Positions 25,190 to 33,832 of a stretch of DNA of 64,000 nt are shown here, in pieces. The translations under genes were made by a program, and so were the position numbers. How positions within the stretch are numbered: the first letter of the stretch is position 1; each line of letters opens with the position of its first letter. The notes beneath the pieces were generated by a model. It did no database searches and was not told the DNA's origin. It was given only the letters and a program-made list of their open reading frames with translations. The DNA is from Bosea sp. 29B. Lineage in GTDB: Bacteria; Pseudomonadota; Alphaproteobacteria; Rhizobiales; Beijerinckiaceae. The DNA is taken from positions 3,395,937-3,459,936 of the forward strand of contig NZ_LR733817.1 in the NCBI RefSeq assembly GCF_902506165.1, in the 5' to 3' direction.

Positions 25190-25334
25190 GGCACGCCATG
25201 TCGTTCCATCATGGCCACCCGTCGTGGCCGTCGATTGCCGGATGGCGAAAACCCGCGCCAGCATGACCGAAACGCCTTCACGCGTCCGAACTAGGCCGCG
25301 CTGACCAATGAAGAACCTTCAGGGAGGAAAGACC

Positions 25335-26348
25335 ATGTCCATCTCACGCCGCACGATCCTGCAGGGCGCCACTGCCGCCGCCACGATCGGGACCTTCTCG
25401 ATCGCCCGCGCCCAGACGCCGGAATTCACCTACAAATACGCCAACAACCTGCCGCTGGCGCATCCGATGAACGTGCGCGCCGCCGAGGCGATGGAGAAGA
25501 TCAAGGCTGAGACCAATGGCCGGGTCGTCATCCAGATCTTCCCGAACAACCAGCTCGGCTCCGACACGGACATGCTGAACCAGGTCCGCTCCGGCGGCGT
25601 CGAGTTCTTCACGCTGTCGCCGTTGATCCTGTCGACCCTGGTGCCGAACGCCTCGGTCAGCGGCATCGGCTTCGCCTTTCCGGATTATGACTCCGTCTGG
25701 AAGGCGATGGATGGCGAGCTCGGGACTTACGTCCGCGGCCAGATCGCCAAGGCGAATCTGCACGTCCTCGACAAGATCTGGGACAACGGCTTCCGCCAGA
25801 TGACTTCGTCCAAGGGGGCGATCACGAGCCCTGCCGACCTCAAGGGCTTCAAGATCCGCGTGCCGGTCTCGCCGCTCTGGACCTCGATGTTCAAGGCCTT
25901 CGACTCGGCCCCGGCCAGCATCAACTTCGCCGAGGTCTACACCGCCCTGCAGACCAAGATCGTCGACGGCCAGGAGAACCCGCTCGCGATCATCGCGACC
26001 GCCAAGCTGTTCGAGGTGCAGAAGTACCTCTCGCTCACCAACCATATGTGGGATGGCTTCTGGTTCCTGGCCAATCGCCGCGCCTGGGACCGTCTGCCGC
26101 AGGACCTGCGCACCATCGTCGCCAAGAACATCGACGCCGCCGCCCTCCTTGAGCGCGCCGACGTCGCCAAGCTCAACGCCGGCCTGCAGGCTGAGCTGAC
26201 CTCGAAGGGCATGGTCATCAACCAGACCAAGGCCGACGAATTCCGCGCTGCACTGCAGAAGGCCGGCTTCTACGGCGAGTGGAAGGGCAAGTACGGCGAC
26301 GAGGCCTGGGCGATCCTGGAGAAGGCAGTCGGCGGCAAGCTGGCCTGA
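25335..26348 (+). CDS. TRAP transporter solute-binding protein, DctP family
   Basis: 337 residues with a Tat-type signal (SISRRTILQGATAAATIGTF, cleavage near ARA-Q). The mature DctP fold shows YKYANNLPLAHPMNVRAAEA and the conserved segment LKGFKIRVPVSPLWTSMFKA containing the arginine that binds the ligand carboxylate, then FAEVYTALQTKIVDGQENPL. It binds a carboxylate in the periplasm for the fused permease upstream (145-bp gap). ATG 25335 has GGGAGGAAAG upstream; the longer frame from 25308 adds a non-signal N-terminus. A strong hairpin follows. Confidence 0.92.
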   Translation: MSISRRTILQGATAAATIGTFSIARAQTPEFTYKYANNLPLAHPMNVRAAEAMEKIKAETNGRVVIQIFPNNQLGSDTDMLNQVRSGGVEFFTLSPLILSTLVPNASVSGIGFAFPDYDSVWKAMDGELGTYVRGQIAKANLHVLDKIWDNGFRQMTSSKGAITSPADLKGFKIRVPVSPLWTSMFKAFDSAPASINFAEVYTALQTKIVDGQENPLAIIATAKLFEVQKYLSLTNHMWDGFWFLANRRAWDRLPQDLRTIVAKNIDAAALLERADVAKLNAGLQAELTSKGMVINQTKADEFRAALQKAGFYGEWKGKYGDEAWAILEKAVGGKLA

Positions 26349-26370
26349 TCGCATCACTTTCGATGCTTCG

Positions 26371-26400
26371 TTGCGGCGCGCCTTGAAAGGCGCGCCGCAA
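26371..26400. terminator. Strong bidirectional hairpin terminator
   Basis: TTGCGGCGCGCC (26371-26382), loop TTGAAA, and GGCGCGCCGCAA (26389-26400): a perfect 12-bp stem between the DctP gene and the convergent barrel gene, whose stop is at 26406. It can end both transcripts. Confidence 0.75.
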
Positions 26401-26405
26401 CTGTT

Positions 26406-27581
26406 TCAGCTGCCCTTCTTCGCCGCCTTGCCCGGCTCGCTGAAATCGAGCTGCTTCTGCAGGCCGAGCTGGACGACGAAGGCCGGCACCGCTTCCAGTC
26501 CCGTATCCTTGGTCTTGCGCCAGGCGGCCGAGGCGGTCGCAGTCATGCCGTTGCCGAGGCCGCGCGCATAATCGAGGCCGATGCTCGAGGTGCGCGTCGT
26601 CGAGTCGAGCCCGAGATAATCCTCCAGCTTCTGCCGGACGGTGAGCGAAAGTGCGTTCGTGTCGTTGAAGCGCGCGGTGAGCTTGCCCTCGTGCTGGGTC
26701 ACCAGATTGACCACGGCGAAGGGCAGGGTGGTGTCCTCGACAGTGCGGCCCGATGACAGGTCGAGCGTCAGCCACTCATAGGGAACGCGGAGCTTGGCCG
26801 TATAGAGCAGCTTCTTCTCATTCTCGAACTCCTTGTCCGGGAAGACGATCTGCAACGGCGAGAGCGAGACCTCGAACGTCGCTCCCTTGAGTGCTGTCGA
26901 GACGAACAGATTGGGCTGCAGCCGGTAGTTGTCGCGGCGCATGCCGAGATAATCGATACCGTTGGTGAAGCGCGTGCTCGATGTCGTGAAGGAGACGCCG
27001 ATCTCGGTCTCGCCCTGGCGCCAGGCGATACCCGGCGTGATGCCGAGCGTGGCGAGATTCTCGTCCTGCGGCAGGAAATCGCCGTCAGCGAAGACATTGC
27101 GCTCGTTCAGCGCGGCAAGCCGCGCCTCGGCATTGGCGAAGAGCCTGAAGGAGCCGAGGCTGAGATTGAGCCGTTCGCGCCAGGTCAGCGCATTACGGCG
27201 GCGCGACCATGTCTGCTCGTTCTCGATCGCGAGCGAGGATTGCAGGGTGAGGTTCTCGCCGATCGCGGTGGCGTGCTTCAGCGTCAGCGCATGCGACCGG
27301 CTGGCGGCGAGCTGGCGTGGGTCGTACTGGGTGTCGACCAGCAGAAGGTCGAGCCCGTAACCGTCCTGCAGCGTGCCGCGCAGATAATTCCAGCTCGCGA
27401 AGCCGGTGAGCGTCGGACTGCCCTTTTCGCCCTTGCTGTTGGTCGGGCTCGAGTCGAGGCCGCCGCGCAGTCCGACCACTGCTGTCGAGGTCACGGTCTC
27501 TGTCGCATCCTCTCCCGCGGCAGCAGGAAAGGCGCCAACCGCAATGCAAAAGAGCGCGAAGACTGAGCTTATAGGACGCAT
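26406..27581 (-). CDS. Outer-membrane beta-barrel protein (BBP2-like)
   Basis: 391 residues: Sec signal (SSVFALFCIAVGAFPAAAG) then a domain made of alternating amphipathic strands (TLQSSLAIENEQTW, RLNLSLGSFRLFANAEARLA, TSSIGLDYARGLGNGMTATA) ending in VVQLGLQKQLDF, with an 11-residue basic tail beyond the last aromatic. This resembles the putative beta-barrel porin 2 family. Function unknown; it may be a pore or an export partner for the small secreted protein encoded divergently at 27839. ATG 27581 has AGGGG eight bases upstream; ATG 27587 is possible. Confidence 0.8.
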   Translation of the reverse strand: MRPISSVFALFCIAVGAFPAAAGEDATETVTSTAVVGLRGGLDSSPTNSKGEKGSPTLTGFASWNYLRGTLQDGYGLDLLLVDTQYDPRQLAASRSHALTLKHATAIGENLTLQSSLAIENEQTWSRRRNALTWRERLNLSLGSFRLFANAEARLAALNERNVFADGDFLPQDENLATLGITPGIAWRQGETEIGVSFTTSSTRFTNGIDYLGMRRDNYRLQPNLFVSTALKGATFEVSLSPLQIVFPDKEFENEKKLLYTAKLRVPYEWLTLDLSSGRTVEDTTLPFAVVNLVTQHEGKLTARFNDTNALSLTVRQKLEDYLGLDSTTRTSSIGLDYARGLGNGMTATASAAWRKTKDTGLEAVPAFVVQLGLQKQLDFSEPGKAAKKGS

Positions 27582-27727
27582 GAACATCACCCCTCTCAAT
27601 CGAAGATAGGTGATCATGCCTAATCGTCAGTTAATATAGCCAAGATTTCGATCGTATAATTAAGAATAGATCTGATAAAATATATGTTTATCTATGGAGC
27701 GCATCAGATTGTATTCGAGTGCACGGC

Positions 27728-27753
27728 GGTTAACGCTAGCAAGTATGGTTAAC
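27728..27753. promoter_or_regulatory. Direct repeat GGTTAAC in AT-rich divergent region
   Basis: GGTTAAC occurs at 27728-27734 and 27747-27753, 19 bp apart (about two helix turns), each containing the palindrome GTTAAC. It lies in the AT-rich interval (27600-27840) between the barrel gene and the small secreted protein gene and could bind one dimer per copy. No regulator assigned. Confidence 0.35.
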
Positions 27754-27838
27754 AATGTGTTCAGGTTGCGATAAAGATGAAATACAACCAAAACGTGCAT
27801 GTCGCTTCGACACCCGGAGCGAGTGCAGGGAGAGAAAG

Positions 27839-28108
27839 ATGAAATACGCATTTGTTCTTGCCTCGATCGCCGCCTTCTCGGTCAGCCCCGCCTTCGCCGG
27901 CGGTCATGGCGGTTCCGGCAAGGGCGGCGGCCTTCTCGGCAACGTCGTCACCAGCGTGGCCTCGGTCACCACTGCCGTCTCCAGCGTCAAGGTGCTCAAC
28001 AACGTCTCGGTGCTGAGCGGCAACGGCATCCTCAACGGCAACAAGGTCAGCGTCGGCCGCGGCGGCATCGGGATCGGCAATGGCGGGCATGGCTGCGGCT
28101 GCAACTGA
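27839..28108 (+). CDS. Small secreted Gly/Asn-rich protein
   Basis: 89 residues: a Sec signal (MKYAFVLASIAAFSVSPAFA) followed by a 69-residue mature chain. It opens GGHGGSGKGGGLLGN, has a central Val/Ser/Thr stretch with alternating hydrophobics (VTSVASVTTAVSSVKVLNNV), then NGILNGNKVSVGRGGIGIG and ends GGHGCGCN with the only two cysteines. The pattern suggests a beta-rich, possibly aggregating surface protein. GGGAGAG precedes the ATG, and a textbook terminator follows 40 bp after the stop, so it is a single-gene transcript. No family recognised. Confidence 0.78.
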   Translation: MKYAFVLASIAAFSVSPAFAGGHGGSGKGGGLLGNVVTSVASVTTAVSSVKVLNNVSVLSGNGILNGNKVSVGRGGIGIGNGGHGCGCN

Positions 28109-28148
28109 TCCTGCGATGTGACGACCGGCGATCGCACCGGCATGGAGG

Positions 28149-28174
28149 AAGAGGGGCCTCGGAGCCCCTCTTTT
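28149..28174 (+). terminator. Rho-independent terminator
   Basis: AAGAGGGGC (28149-28157), loop CTCGGA, GCCCCTCTT (28164-28172) with a run of four T at 28171-28174: a 9-bp GC-rich stem and U-tract directly downstream of the small secreted protein gene. Confidence 0.85.
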
Positions 28175-28244
28175 CATGTGTGTGCTCGGAATGTTGCCTA
28201 CCTGCCGGGCGGTAGGTTAAGTTCGCGCGCGGGAACAGCGGAGC

Positions 28245-29432
28245 ATGATGGCGGCGATGGACAGTTTCGATGCGGTCGGCGGCGGAACGCTCCGCTCGCC
28301 CTATTTCGGCGAGGAGCACGAGGCGCTGCGCGACCAGTTGCGCCGCTTCGTCACGAATGAAGTCAAGCCGCACGGGCTCGCCTGGGAAGAGGCCGGCATG
28401 GTGCCGCGGCAGGTGCTGGCCCGCATGGGCGAGCTCGGCTTCCTCGGTATCCGCTACCCCGCCGAATATGGCGGCTCCGAGCTCGACACGCTCGCGACCG
28501 TGGTGCTCGCCGAGGAGCTCGGCCGCTCGACCTTCTCGGGTTTTGCCATCACCGCGCTGGTCCATACCGACATGGCCTCGGTCCATGTCTTCAATGCCGG
28601 CAGCAAGGCGCAGCGCGATCGCTGGATGCCCGATATCGTCGCCGGCAAGGTGATCTGCGCCATCGCCGTCACCGAGCCCGACGCCGGCTCCGACGTGAAG
28701 GGCATCCGCACCACCGCCCGGCGCGACGGCGACAGCTACGTGCTGAACGGCGCCAAGATGTTCATCACCAACGGCGTCCATGCCGATCTCTACTGCGTCG
28801 CCGCCAAGACCGATCCCTCGGGCAAGCCGTCGCAGTCGGTCTCGATGTTCCTGATCGAGAAGGACACGCCCGGCTTCCGCGTCAGCCGCGCCCTCGACAA
28901 GCATGGCTGGCGTTCCTCCGACACGGCCGAGCTGGTCTTCGAGGAGTGCCGGATTCCGGCCGAGAACTTGCTCGGCGGCGAGGGCCGTGGCTTCTACGCG
29001 ATCATGCGCAATTTCCAGAACGAGCGCACCGTGATCGGCGCCATGGCGATGGGCGAGGCGCAGGCCGCGATCGAACTGACGGTCGATTATGTCCGCACCC
29101 GCACGGCCTTCGGCGCCCCGCTCTGGCAGAAGCAGGCGATCCGCCAGAAGCTCGCCATGCTCGCAGGCAAGGTCGAGGCCGGGCGTCAGCTCGTCCACCA
29201 TGCTGCCTGGCTCGACGCCAAGGGCTTCGATGCGACGCGCGAGGTCTCGATGGTCAAGGCCTACTGCGGCGAGCTGGTGAACGAAGTGATGTACGCCTGC
29301 GTCCAGTTCCATGGCGGCATGGGCTTCATGCGCGAGAGCGCGATCGAGCGCATGGCCCGCGACGCGCGCGTCCAGGCGATCGGCGGTGGCGCCACCGAGG
29401 TCATGCTCGAAGAGGTGGCGAAGCGGCTGTGA
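28245..29432 (+). CDS. Acyl-CoA dehydrogenase
   Basis: 395 residues with the standard three-part fold. The N-terminal helical domain has PAEYGGSELDTLATVVLAEE; the FAD/substrate motif is CAIAVTEPDAGSDVKGIRTT near residues 140-160; the C-terminal signature is QFHGGMGFMRESAIERMARD and the closing QAIGGGATEVM. It oxidises an acyl-CoA to the 2,3-enoyl-CoA with electrons to ETF. Several ATGs are possible at 28245, 28248 and 28257; GGAG is immediately upstream of the first. The stop overlaps the TetR start (GTGA), so the enzyme and its regulator are one transcript. Confidence 0.92.
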   Translation: MMAAMDSFDAVGGGTLRSPYFGEEHEALRDQLRRFVTNEVKPHGLAWEEAGMVPRQVLARMGELGFLGIRYPAEYGGSELDTLATVVLAEELGRSTFSGFAITALVHTDMASVHVFNAGSKAQRDRWMPDIVAGKVICAIAVTEPDAGSDVKGIRTTARRDGDSYVLNGAKMFITNGVHADLYCVAAKTDPSGKPSQSVSMFLIEKDTPGFRVSRALDKHGWRSSDTAELVFEECRIPAENLLGGEGRGFYAIMRNFQNERTVIGAMAMGEAQAAIELTVDYVRTRTAFGAPLWQKQAIRQKLAMLAGKVEAGRQLVHHAAWLDAKGFDATREVSMVKAYCGELVNEVMYACVQFHGGMGFMRESAIERMARDARVQAIGGGATEVMLEEVAKRL

Positions 29433-30028
29433 CGGTCGTGACCGGACGCGCCGAGCGGGCAGAGCTGGAGGGCGGCGCGCGCCGCCTGATCCTCGACCAT
29501 GCGGCGCGCCTGCTGCGCAGCAATGGCTATCACCAGACCAGCCTGCGCGAGATCGCCGAAGCGGTCGGGATCCGCAAGGCCAGCCTCTATCATCACTTCC
29601 GTTCGAAGGAGGAGATCGTCGAGGCGGTGGTCAATGACGGCGTCGGCTTCGTCCATGACGCTGTGCTCGCCGCTCTGGACGCGACCGGCAAAGCCGATAT
29701 GCGTCGCCGGCTCGAGGCGGCGATCGCGGCGCATCTATCCGCCCTGCACGGCCATTCCGACTACACCTGCGCCAGCGTCAAGGTCTTCAGCTTCGGCGAG
29801 AACCCCACACCCGAGAGCGTGCGCGCTACCCGCCGCGCCTATGACGATCTCTGGCGAAGGCTGGTCGAGGAGCTTGCCGGCGCTGGCGTCCTGACCACCG
29901 GCATCGCGCCCGAACGGCTGCGGCTCTTCCTGCTCGGGGCGATGAACGGCTCGGTCGATTGGTATCGCGAGGGGCGTTTCGATATCGCACAACTTGCCGG
30001 CGAGCTCGCGGCACTCGTCGCGCCTTAG
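29429..30028 (+). CDS. TetR-family transcriptional regulator
   Basis: 199 residues with an N-terminal TetR HTH: LILDHAARLLRSNGYHQTSL then REIAEAVGIRKASLYHHFRS with the typical LYHHFRSKEE recognition helix, followed by an unrelated helical effector domain. It starts at GTG 29429, overlapping the acyl-CoA dehydrogenase stop by GTGA. It probably controls the acyl-CoA dehydrogenase in response to an acyl-CoA; this is inferred from coupling. Confidence 0.88.
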   Translation: MTVVTGRAERAELEGGARRLILDHAARLLRSNGYHQTSLREIAEAVGIRKASLYHHFRSKEEIVEAVVNDGVGFVHDAVLAALDATGKADMRRRLEAAIAAHLSALHGHSDYTCASVKVFSFGENPTPESVRATRRAYDDLWRRLVEELAGAGVLTTGIAPERLRLFLLGAMNGSVDWYREGRFDIAQLAGELAALVAP

Positions 30029-30087
30029 GATGCTGATCGCCGGTTCGCTTTAACCTGGCCTTGACCGCTGCCGAACGAGTGTACGGC

Positions 30088-32406
30088 ATGACACGCGACG
30101 GCCTGTTTCGATTTGGTGGCGAATTCCGGGATTCCGTCCGCGAGGCGGCGTTCCGCGATGCGCGCTTCGGCGAGACGCTGCGGCAATGTCGGCTGATCTT
30201 CCTGATCTCGGCTGTCCTCAACACGCTCTTCCTCGCCAGCGACTGGCGCTTCCACGGCACGCCGCACTTCTTCGTTGCCGTGCCGGCGCGCCTGACGGTC
30301 GTCCTTGCCTCGCTCCTCTGCTTTGCGCTGGTGCGCAAGGCGACGCACGTCTCGCAAGCGCAAGGCGTGCTGATCGGCTGGGAGGTCTCGACCGCGCTGA
30401 TGGTCGCGCTCTTGGTGTCGTCGCGGAGCGATCTTGCCCTCTTCGTCGTGCTGATGCTGCCGTCGATCTTCTATCTGGTCGCGCCGACAATCTTCCGCTG
30501 GACGCTTGTCATGGGGCTCGGCTGCAGCGCGCTGATGCTCGCCGGATATCTCGGCAATGGGCCACTGCCCTCGACGCTGCCCGGCCTGATCCTCGTCCTG
30601 GTCATGCTCAATTTCGCGCTCGGGCTGGTCGTCGTCCATGGCAACCGGCTGCGCCGGCTCGAATGGGCGGCGACGCAGGCCGAGCGCCAGGCCAAGGACG
30701 AGCTCGGCGCCAGCCAGGCGATGATCGAGCGCATCTTCATGGCGGTGCCGATCCCGCTCATCGTCACCTCGCGCGGCGACGGCCGTTTCCTGCGCGGCAA
30801 CGATGCGGCCAAGCGCTATTTCGGCGACGAGGTCACGCAGGCGCAGGTCCAGGACGTCCTGCTCGATGGCGGCAATCGCCGCGTCATTGCCCGTCTGCTG
30901 AAGGACCACGAGCAGATCGAAGGCCATGAGGCGCAAGTCCGCGATGGCAGCGGCGCCGTCCGCGATGTGCTGATCACCGCCACGACATTGCCGATCGGCG
31001 AGAACCCGGCCGTCGTCGCCGGCATCGTCGACATCACCGATCGCAAGGCGGCCGAGGCTCGGACCCGCCGCCAGGCGACGCATGACGCGCTGACCGAGCT
31101 GCCGAACCGTTTGCTCTTCAACGAGCGGATGCAGCAGGCCCTGGCGCGGATGGCCAGCAAGGGCGGGGCAGTTTGCCTCTTCCTGATCGATCTCGACGAC
31201 TTCAAGTCGATCAACGACACGCTCGGCCATGACGCCGGCGACGCGCTGCTGATCGAAGCGGCGAAGCGACTCGCCGCCGCGATCGGCCCGGACGAGTTGG
31301 TCGCTCGGCTCGGCGGCGACGAGTTCGTCGTGCTCTCGACGCAGCGGCTGACGGGGTTCCAGGCGCTGACTCGGGGCGAGGCGTTGATCGAGGTGCTACG
31401 CCAGCCCTGCGAGCATGCCGGCCAGATGATCGCGACGCGGGCGAGTCTCGGCATCGCGCTCGCGCCCGAGCATGATCGCGACGGCGTCGAATTGATGAAG
31501 GACGCCGATCTCGCGCTCTACCGGGCCAAGGCGAACGGCCGCAACATGGCGATCATCTACGAGCCGGCGATGCGGGCGGCGATGGCGCGCCGCGTCGCGG
31601 TCTGCCAGGGGCTGGCCGGCGCGCTGAAGGACGAGCGGATTCTGCCCTATTACCAGCCGCAAGTCGCGGTCGACACCGGCCGGGTCGTCGGCTTCGAGGC
31701 TCTGGCGCGCTGGCGTCATTCCGAGCGCGGGATCATCCCGGCCGCCGCCTTCCAGGAAGGTTTCCAGGATCCCGAGATCGCCGCCGGGATCAGCGACGCG
31801 ATCATCGCGGCCGTGGTGAGCGATCTGCGCCGCTGGCTCGATGGCGGGCTCGATGTCGGCCATGTCTGCGTCAACCTCGCGGCCAGCGTCTTCCGCGACC
31901 CGGCGCTGCCGGAGCGCCTGCTCAGCCAGCTCGCCGCGGCTGGAGTGCCGGCCAGCTATTTCGGCGTCGAGGTCACCGAGACGGTGCTGCTCACCCGCAA
32001 TGCCGACGAGGCCGAGCGCACGCTGAAGACCCTGCGCGCCGCTGGCCTGCGCGTCGCGCTCGACGATTTCGGCACCGGCTACGCCTCGCTCACTCATCTC
32101 AAGCGCTTCCAGGTCGATGCGCTCAAGATCGACCGCGGCTTCGTCAGTCACGTCACCGAGAATGGCGGCGATGCGGCGATCGTGCGAGCGCTGCTCCGGC
32201 TCGCCGCGGATCTGCGCCTCGACGTCATTGCCGAGGGTGTCGAGACCGCCGAGCAGGAGGCCTTCCTGAAGGAGCAGGGTTGCCGCTTCGCGCAAGGCTA
32301 TCGTTACGCCAAGCCTGCCCCCGCCGGCCGCGTGCCCTGGCTGCTGCAGCTGCCGGACCTGCTGCCCAAGGGCGACGCCATGCACGGGGATAGTGCCGCC
32401 GCCTGA
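30088..32406 (+). CDS. Membrane GGDEF-EAL protein (c-di-GMP turnover)
   Basis: About 772 residues: roughly five to six hydrophobic segments (residues ~30-200, for example FLISAVLNTLFLAS), a PAS-like sensor (~215-320), a GGDEF domain with RLGGDEFVVLS (~440) and an EAL domain beginning YQPQVAVDTGRVVGFEALAR, with DDFGTGYASLTHLKRF and VIAEGVETAEQ. Both catalytic motifs are intact, so it may both make and degrade cyclic di-GMP; the residues where the inhibitory RxxD site should stand read GPDE, so product inhibition is unlikely. ATG 30088 chosen; TTG 30061 and GTG 30079 in frame are alternatives. Confidence 0.9.
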   Translation: MTRDGLFRFGGEFRDSVREAAFRDARFGETLRQCRLIFLISAVLNTLFLASDWRFHGTPHFFVAVPARLTVVLASLLCFALVRKATHVSQAQGVLIGWEVSTALMVALLVSSRSDLALFVVLMLPSIFYLVAPTIFRWTLVMGLGCSALMLAGYLGNGPLPSTLPGLILVLVMLNFALGLVVVHGNRLRRLEWAATQAERQAKDELGASQAMIERIFMAVPIPLIVTSRGDGRFLRGNDAAKRYFGDEVTQAQVQDVLLDGGNRRVIARLLKDHEQIEGHEAQVRDGSGAVRDVLITATTLPIGENPAVVAGIVDITDRKAAEARTRRQATHDALTELPNRLLFNERMQQALARMASKGGAVCLFLIDLDDFKSINDTLGHDAGDALLIEAAKRLAAAIGPDELVARLGGDEFVVLSTQRLTGFQALTRGEALIEVLRQPCEHAGQMIATRASLGIALAPEHDRDGVELMKDADLALYRAKANGRNMAIIYEPAMRAAMARRVAVCQGLAGALKDERILPYYQPQVAVDTGRVVGFEALARWRHSERGIIPAAAFQEGFQDPEIAAGISDAIIAAVVSDLRRWLDGGLDVGHVCVNLAASVFRDPALPERLLSQLAAAGVPASYFGVEVTETVLLTRNADEAERTLKTLRAAGLRVALDDFGTGYASLTHLKRFQVDALKIDRGFVSHVTENGGDAAIVRALLRLAADLRLDVIAEGVETAEQEAFLKEQGCRFAQGYRYAKPAPAGRVPWLLQLPDLLPKGDAMHGDSAAA

Positions 32407-32450
32407 TCTGGCGCACTGGTCGCAGCAGGATTTTCGTGGCGCTATGCCGG

Positions 32451-32557
32451 CTCTAGAGCATTTTCGAGCGAAGTGGACACCAGTTCGCGTGAAGAAAATG
32501 CGACAAGACAGAGACTTAGATCATTTCCGCGATTCGAAGAAACGCGGAAATGATCTA
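32451..32557. repeat. Intergenic palindromic repeat element
   Basis: A block starting CTCTAGAGCATTTTCGAGCG and ending in a perfect 15-bp inverted repeat, TAGATCATTTCCGCG (32517-32531) and CGCGGAAATGATCTA (32543-32557), around an 11-nt loop. It lies directly upstream of the deacetylase gene. It looks like the GC-rich intergenic repeats dispersed in Hyphomicrobiales genomes; only one copy is in this window. Confidence 0.6.
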
Positions 32558-32573
32558 GCGACCGGAGCCTTGC

Positions 32574-33617
32574 ATGCGCGCCTTCTATCATCCCGACCAG
32601 TCCAAGCACGATCCGCAGCAATATATGCGCTTCGGCAAGATCGTCGCGCCGAAGGACCTGCCGGAACGGACCGAGCGACTGCTCGCCGCGCTCGCCAAGC
32701 ACGGCGTCATGCCCGAGCGCTCGGCCGAGCACGGCACGGCGCCGATTCTCGCGGTGCATGACGAGGGCTTCGTCCGCTTCCTGGAGGGGCTGTGGCAGCG
32801 CTGGCTCGCTCTGCCCGAGCGCGGGCCGGAGGCCTGGCCCAACACCTTCCCCTATTGGAGCGGCCGGACAGATGAGGATGTCCGCCCACCCTGCCGGCCG
32901 ACCGGGATCATGGGCCAGCTCGGCTGGTATCTCGGAGACCTCTCCGTGCCGGTCGGCGAGCATTGCTGGCTCTCGACCCTGCGCTCGGCCGAGACGGCGG
33001 TCTCGGGCGCCGATGCGGTCCTTGACGGCGAGCGTGCCGTCTATTCGCTTTGTCGTCCCTCGGGCCATCATGCCCGCGCCGACCGCGCCACCGGCTTCTG
33101 CTATCTCAATAACAGCGCGATTGCTGCGCAGCGCCTGCGCTCGAAATTCGGCAAGGTCGCGATCCTCGATGTCGATGCCCATCACGGTGACGGCACCCAG
33201 CAGATCTTCTATCGCCGCAACGACGTGCTGACGATCTCGGTCCATGCCGATCCGGCGGACTACTACCCCTTCTTCACCGGCTATGCGGACGAGCGCGGTA
33301 ACGGCCCAGGCGAGGGCTTCAATCTCAACCTGCCGCTCGCCCATGGTGCCGGCGGCGCCGAGATGGAAGCGGCGGTCGATCGCGCCGGTCGCGCCATCCG
33401 CGAGTTCGGCGCTGAAGCCCTGGTGATCGCGCTCGGTTACGACGCCCACAAGGACGACCCGATCGGCGTGCTCAAGCTCGACGCCGCCGATTTCGGCACG
33501 ATCGGCGAGCGGGTGAAGGCGCTCGGCCTGCCGACGCTGGTGGTGCAGGAAGGCGGCTATGCGATCGAGGCGATCGGCGATTGCCTCGATGCGTTCCTGG
33601 GTGGGTTCAAGGGATAG
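32574..33617 (+). CDS. Histone deacetylase-family protein (acetylpolyamine amidohydrolase-like)
   Basis: 347 residues with the arginase/deacetylase fold: YSLCRPSGHHARADRATGFC (tandem His charge relay), the zinc site VAILDVDAHHGDGTQQIFY, the second metal aspartate region ALGYDAHKDDP, and VVQEGGYAIEAIG. The length and the RPSGHHA/DAHHGDGTQ wording match bacterial acetylpolyamine amidohydrolases, which release acetate from acetylated polyamines or other N-acetyl amines in the cytoplasm. It is monocistronic, between two intergenic repeat elements. Confidence 0.9.
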   Translation: MRAFYHPDQSKHDPQQYMRFGKIVAPKDLPERTERLLAALAKHGVMPERSAEHGTAPILAVHDEGFVRFLEGLWQRWLALPERGPEAWPNTFPYWSGRTDEDVRPPCRPTGIMGQLGWYLGDLSVPVGEHCWLSTLRSAETAVSGADAVLDGERAVYSLCRPSGHHARADRATGFCYLNNSAIAAQRLRSKFGKVAILDVDAHHGDGTQQIFYRRNDVLTISVHADPADYYPFFTGYADERGNGPGEGFNLNLPLAHGAGGAEMEAAVDRAGRAIREFGAEALVIALGYDAHKDDPIGVLKLDAADFGTIGERVKALGLPTLVVQEGGYAIEAIGDCLDAFLGGFKG

Positions 33618-33630
33618 CTTCCTTCTCCCA

Positions 33631-33830
33631 CCCATCTCGGGCTTGCCCGAGATGGGCACTCTGGGCGGTGCATGTCGGAAAAATCCGACATGCACCGGGG
33701 AGAAGGTCCCGGCAGGGGGATGAGGGCGCTTCGACCGGGTGAGACGAAAAAAGGGCCGCCTACGCGACCCTTCCCTCATCCGTCAGCGCTTCGCGCTGCC
33801 ACCTTCTCCCCGACGGCAGAAGGAAGATCC
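33631..33830. repeat. Mosaic of inverted repeats between convergent genes
   Basis: Two perfect 12-bp hairpins stand side by side, 33631-33642/33645-33656 (CCCATCTCGGGC arms, 2-nt loop) and 33668-33679/33684-33695 (GTGCATGTCGGA arms, AAAA loop). These are followed by GGGAGAAGGT...GATGAGGG and a distant inverted counterpart CCCTCATCCG...ACCTTCTCCCC. It lies between the ends of the deacetylase and msrA genes, where it may also terminate transcription. Confidence 0.6.
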
Positions 33831-33832
33831 GG

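Noticed and set aside
32451..33830. Possible CRISPR or insertion sequence because of hairpins
   Set aside because: The repeats are unequal palindromes without regular spacers, and no cas or transposase gene is present.
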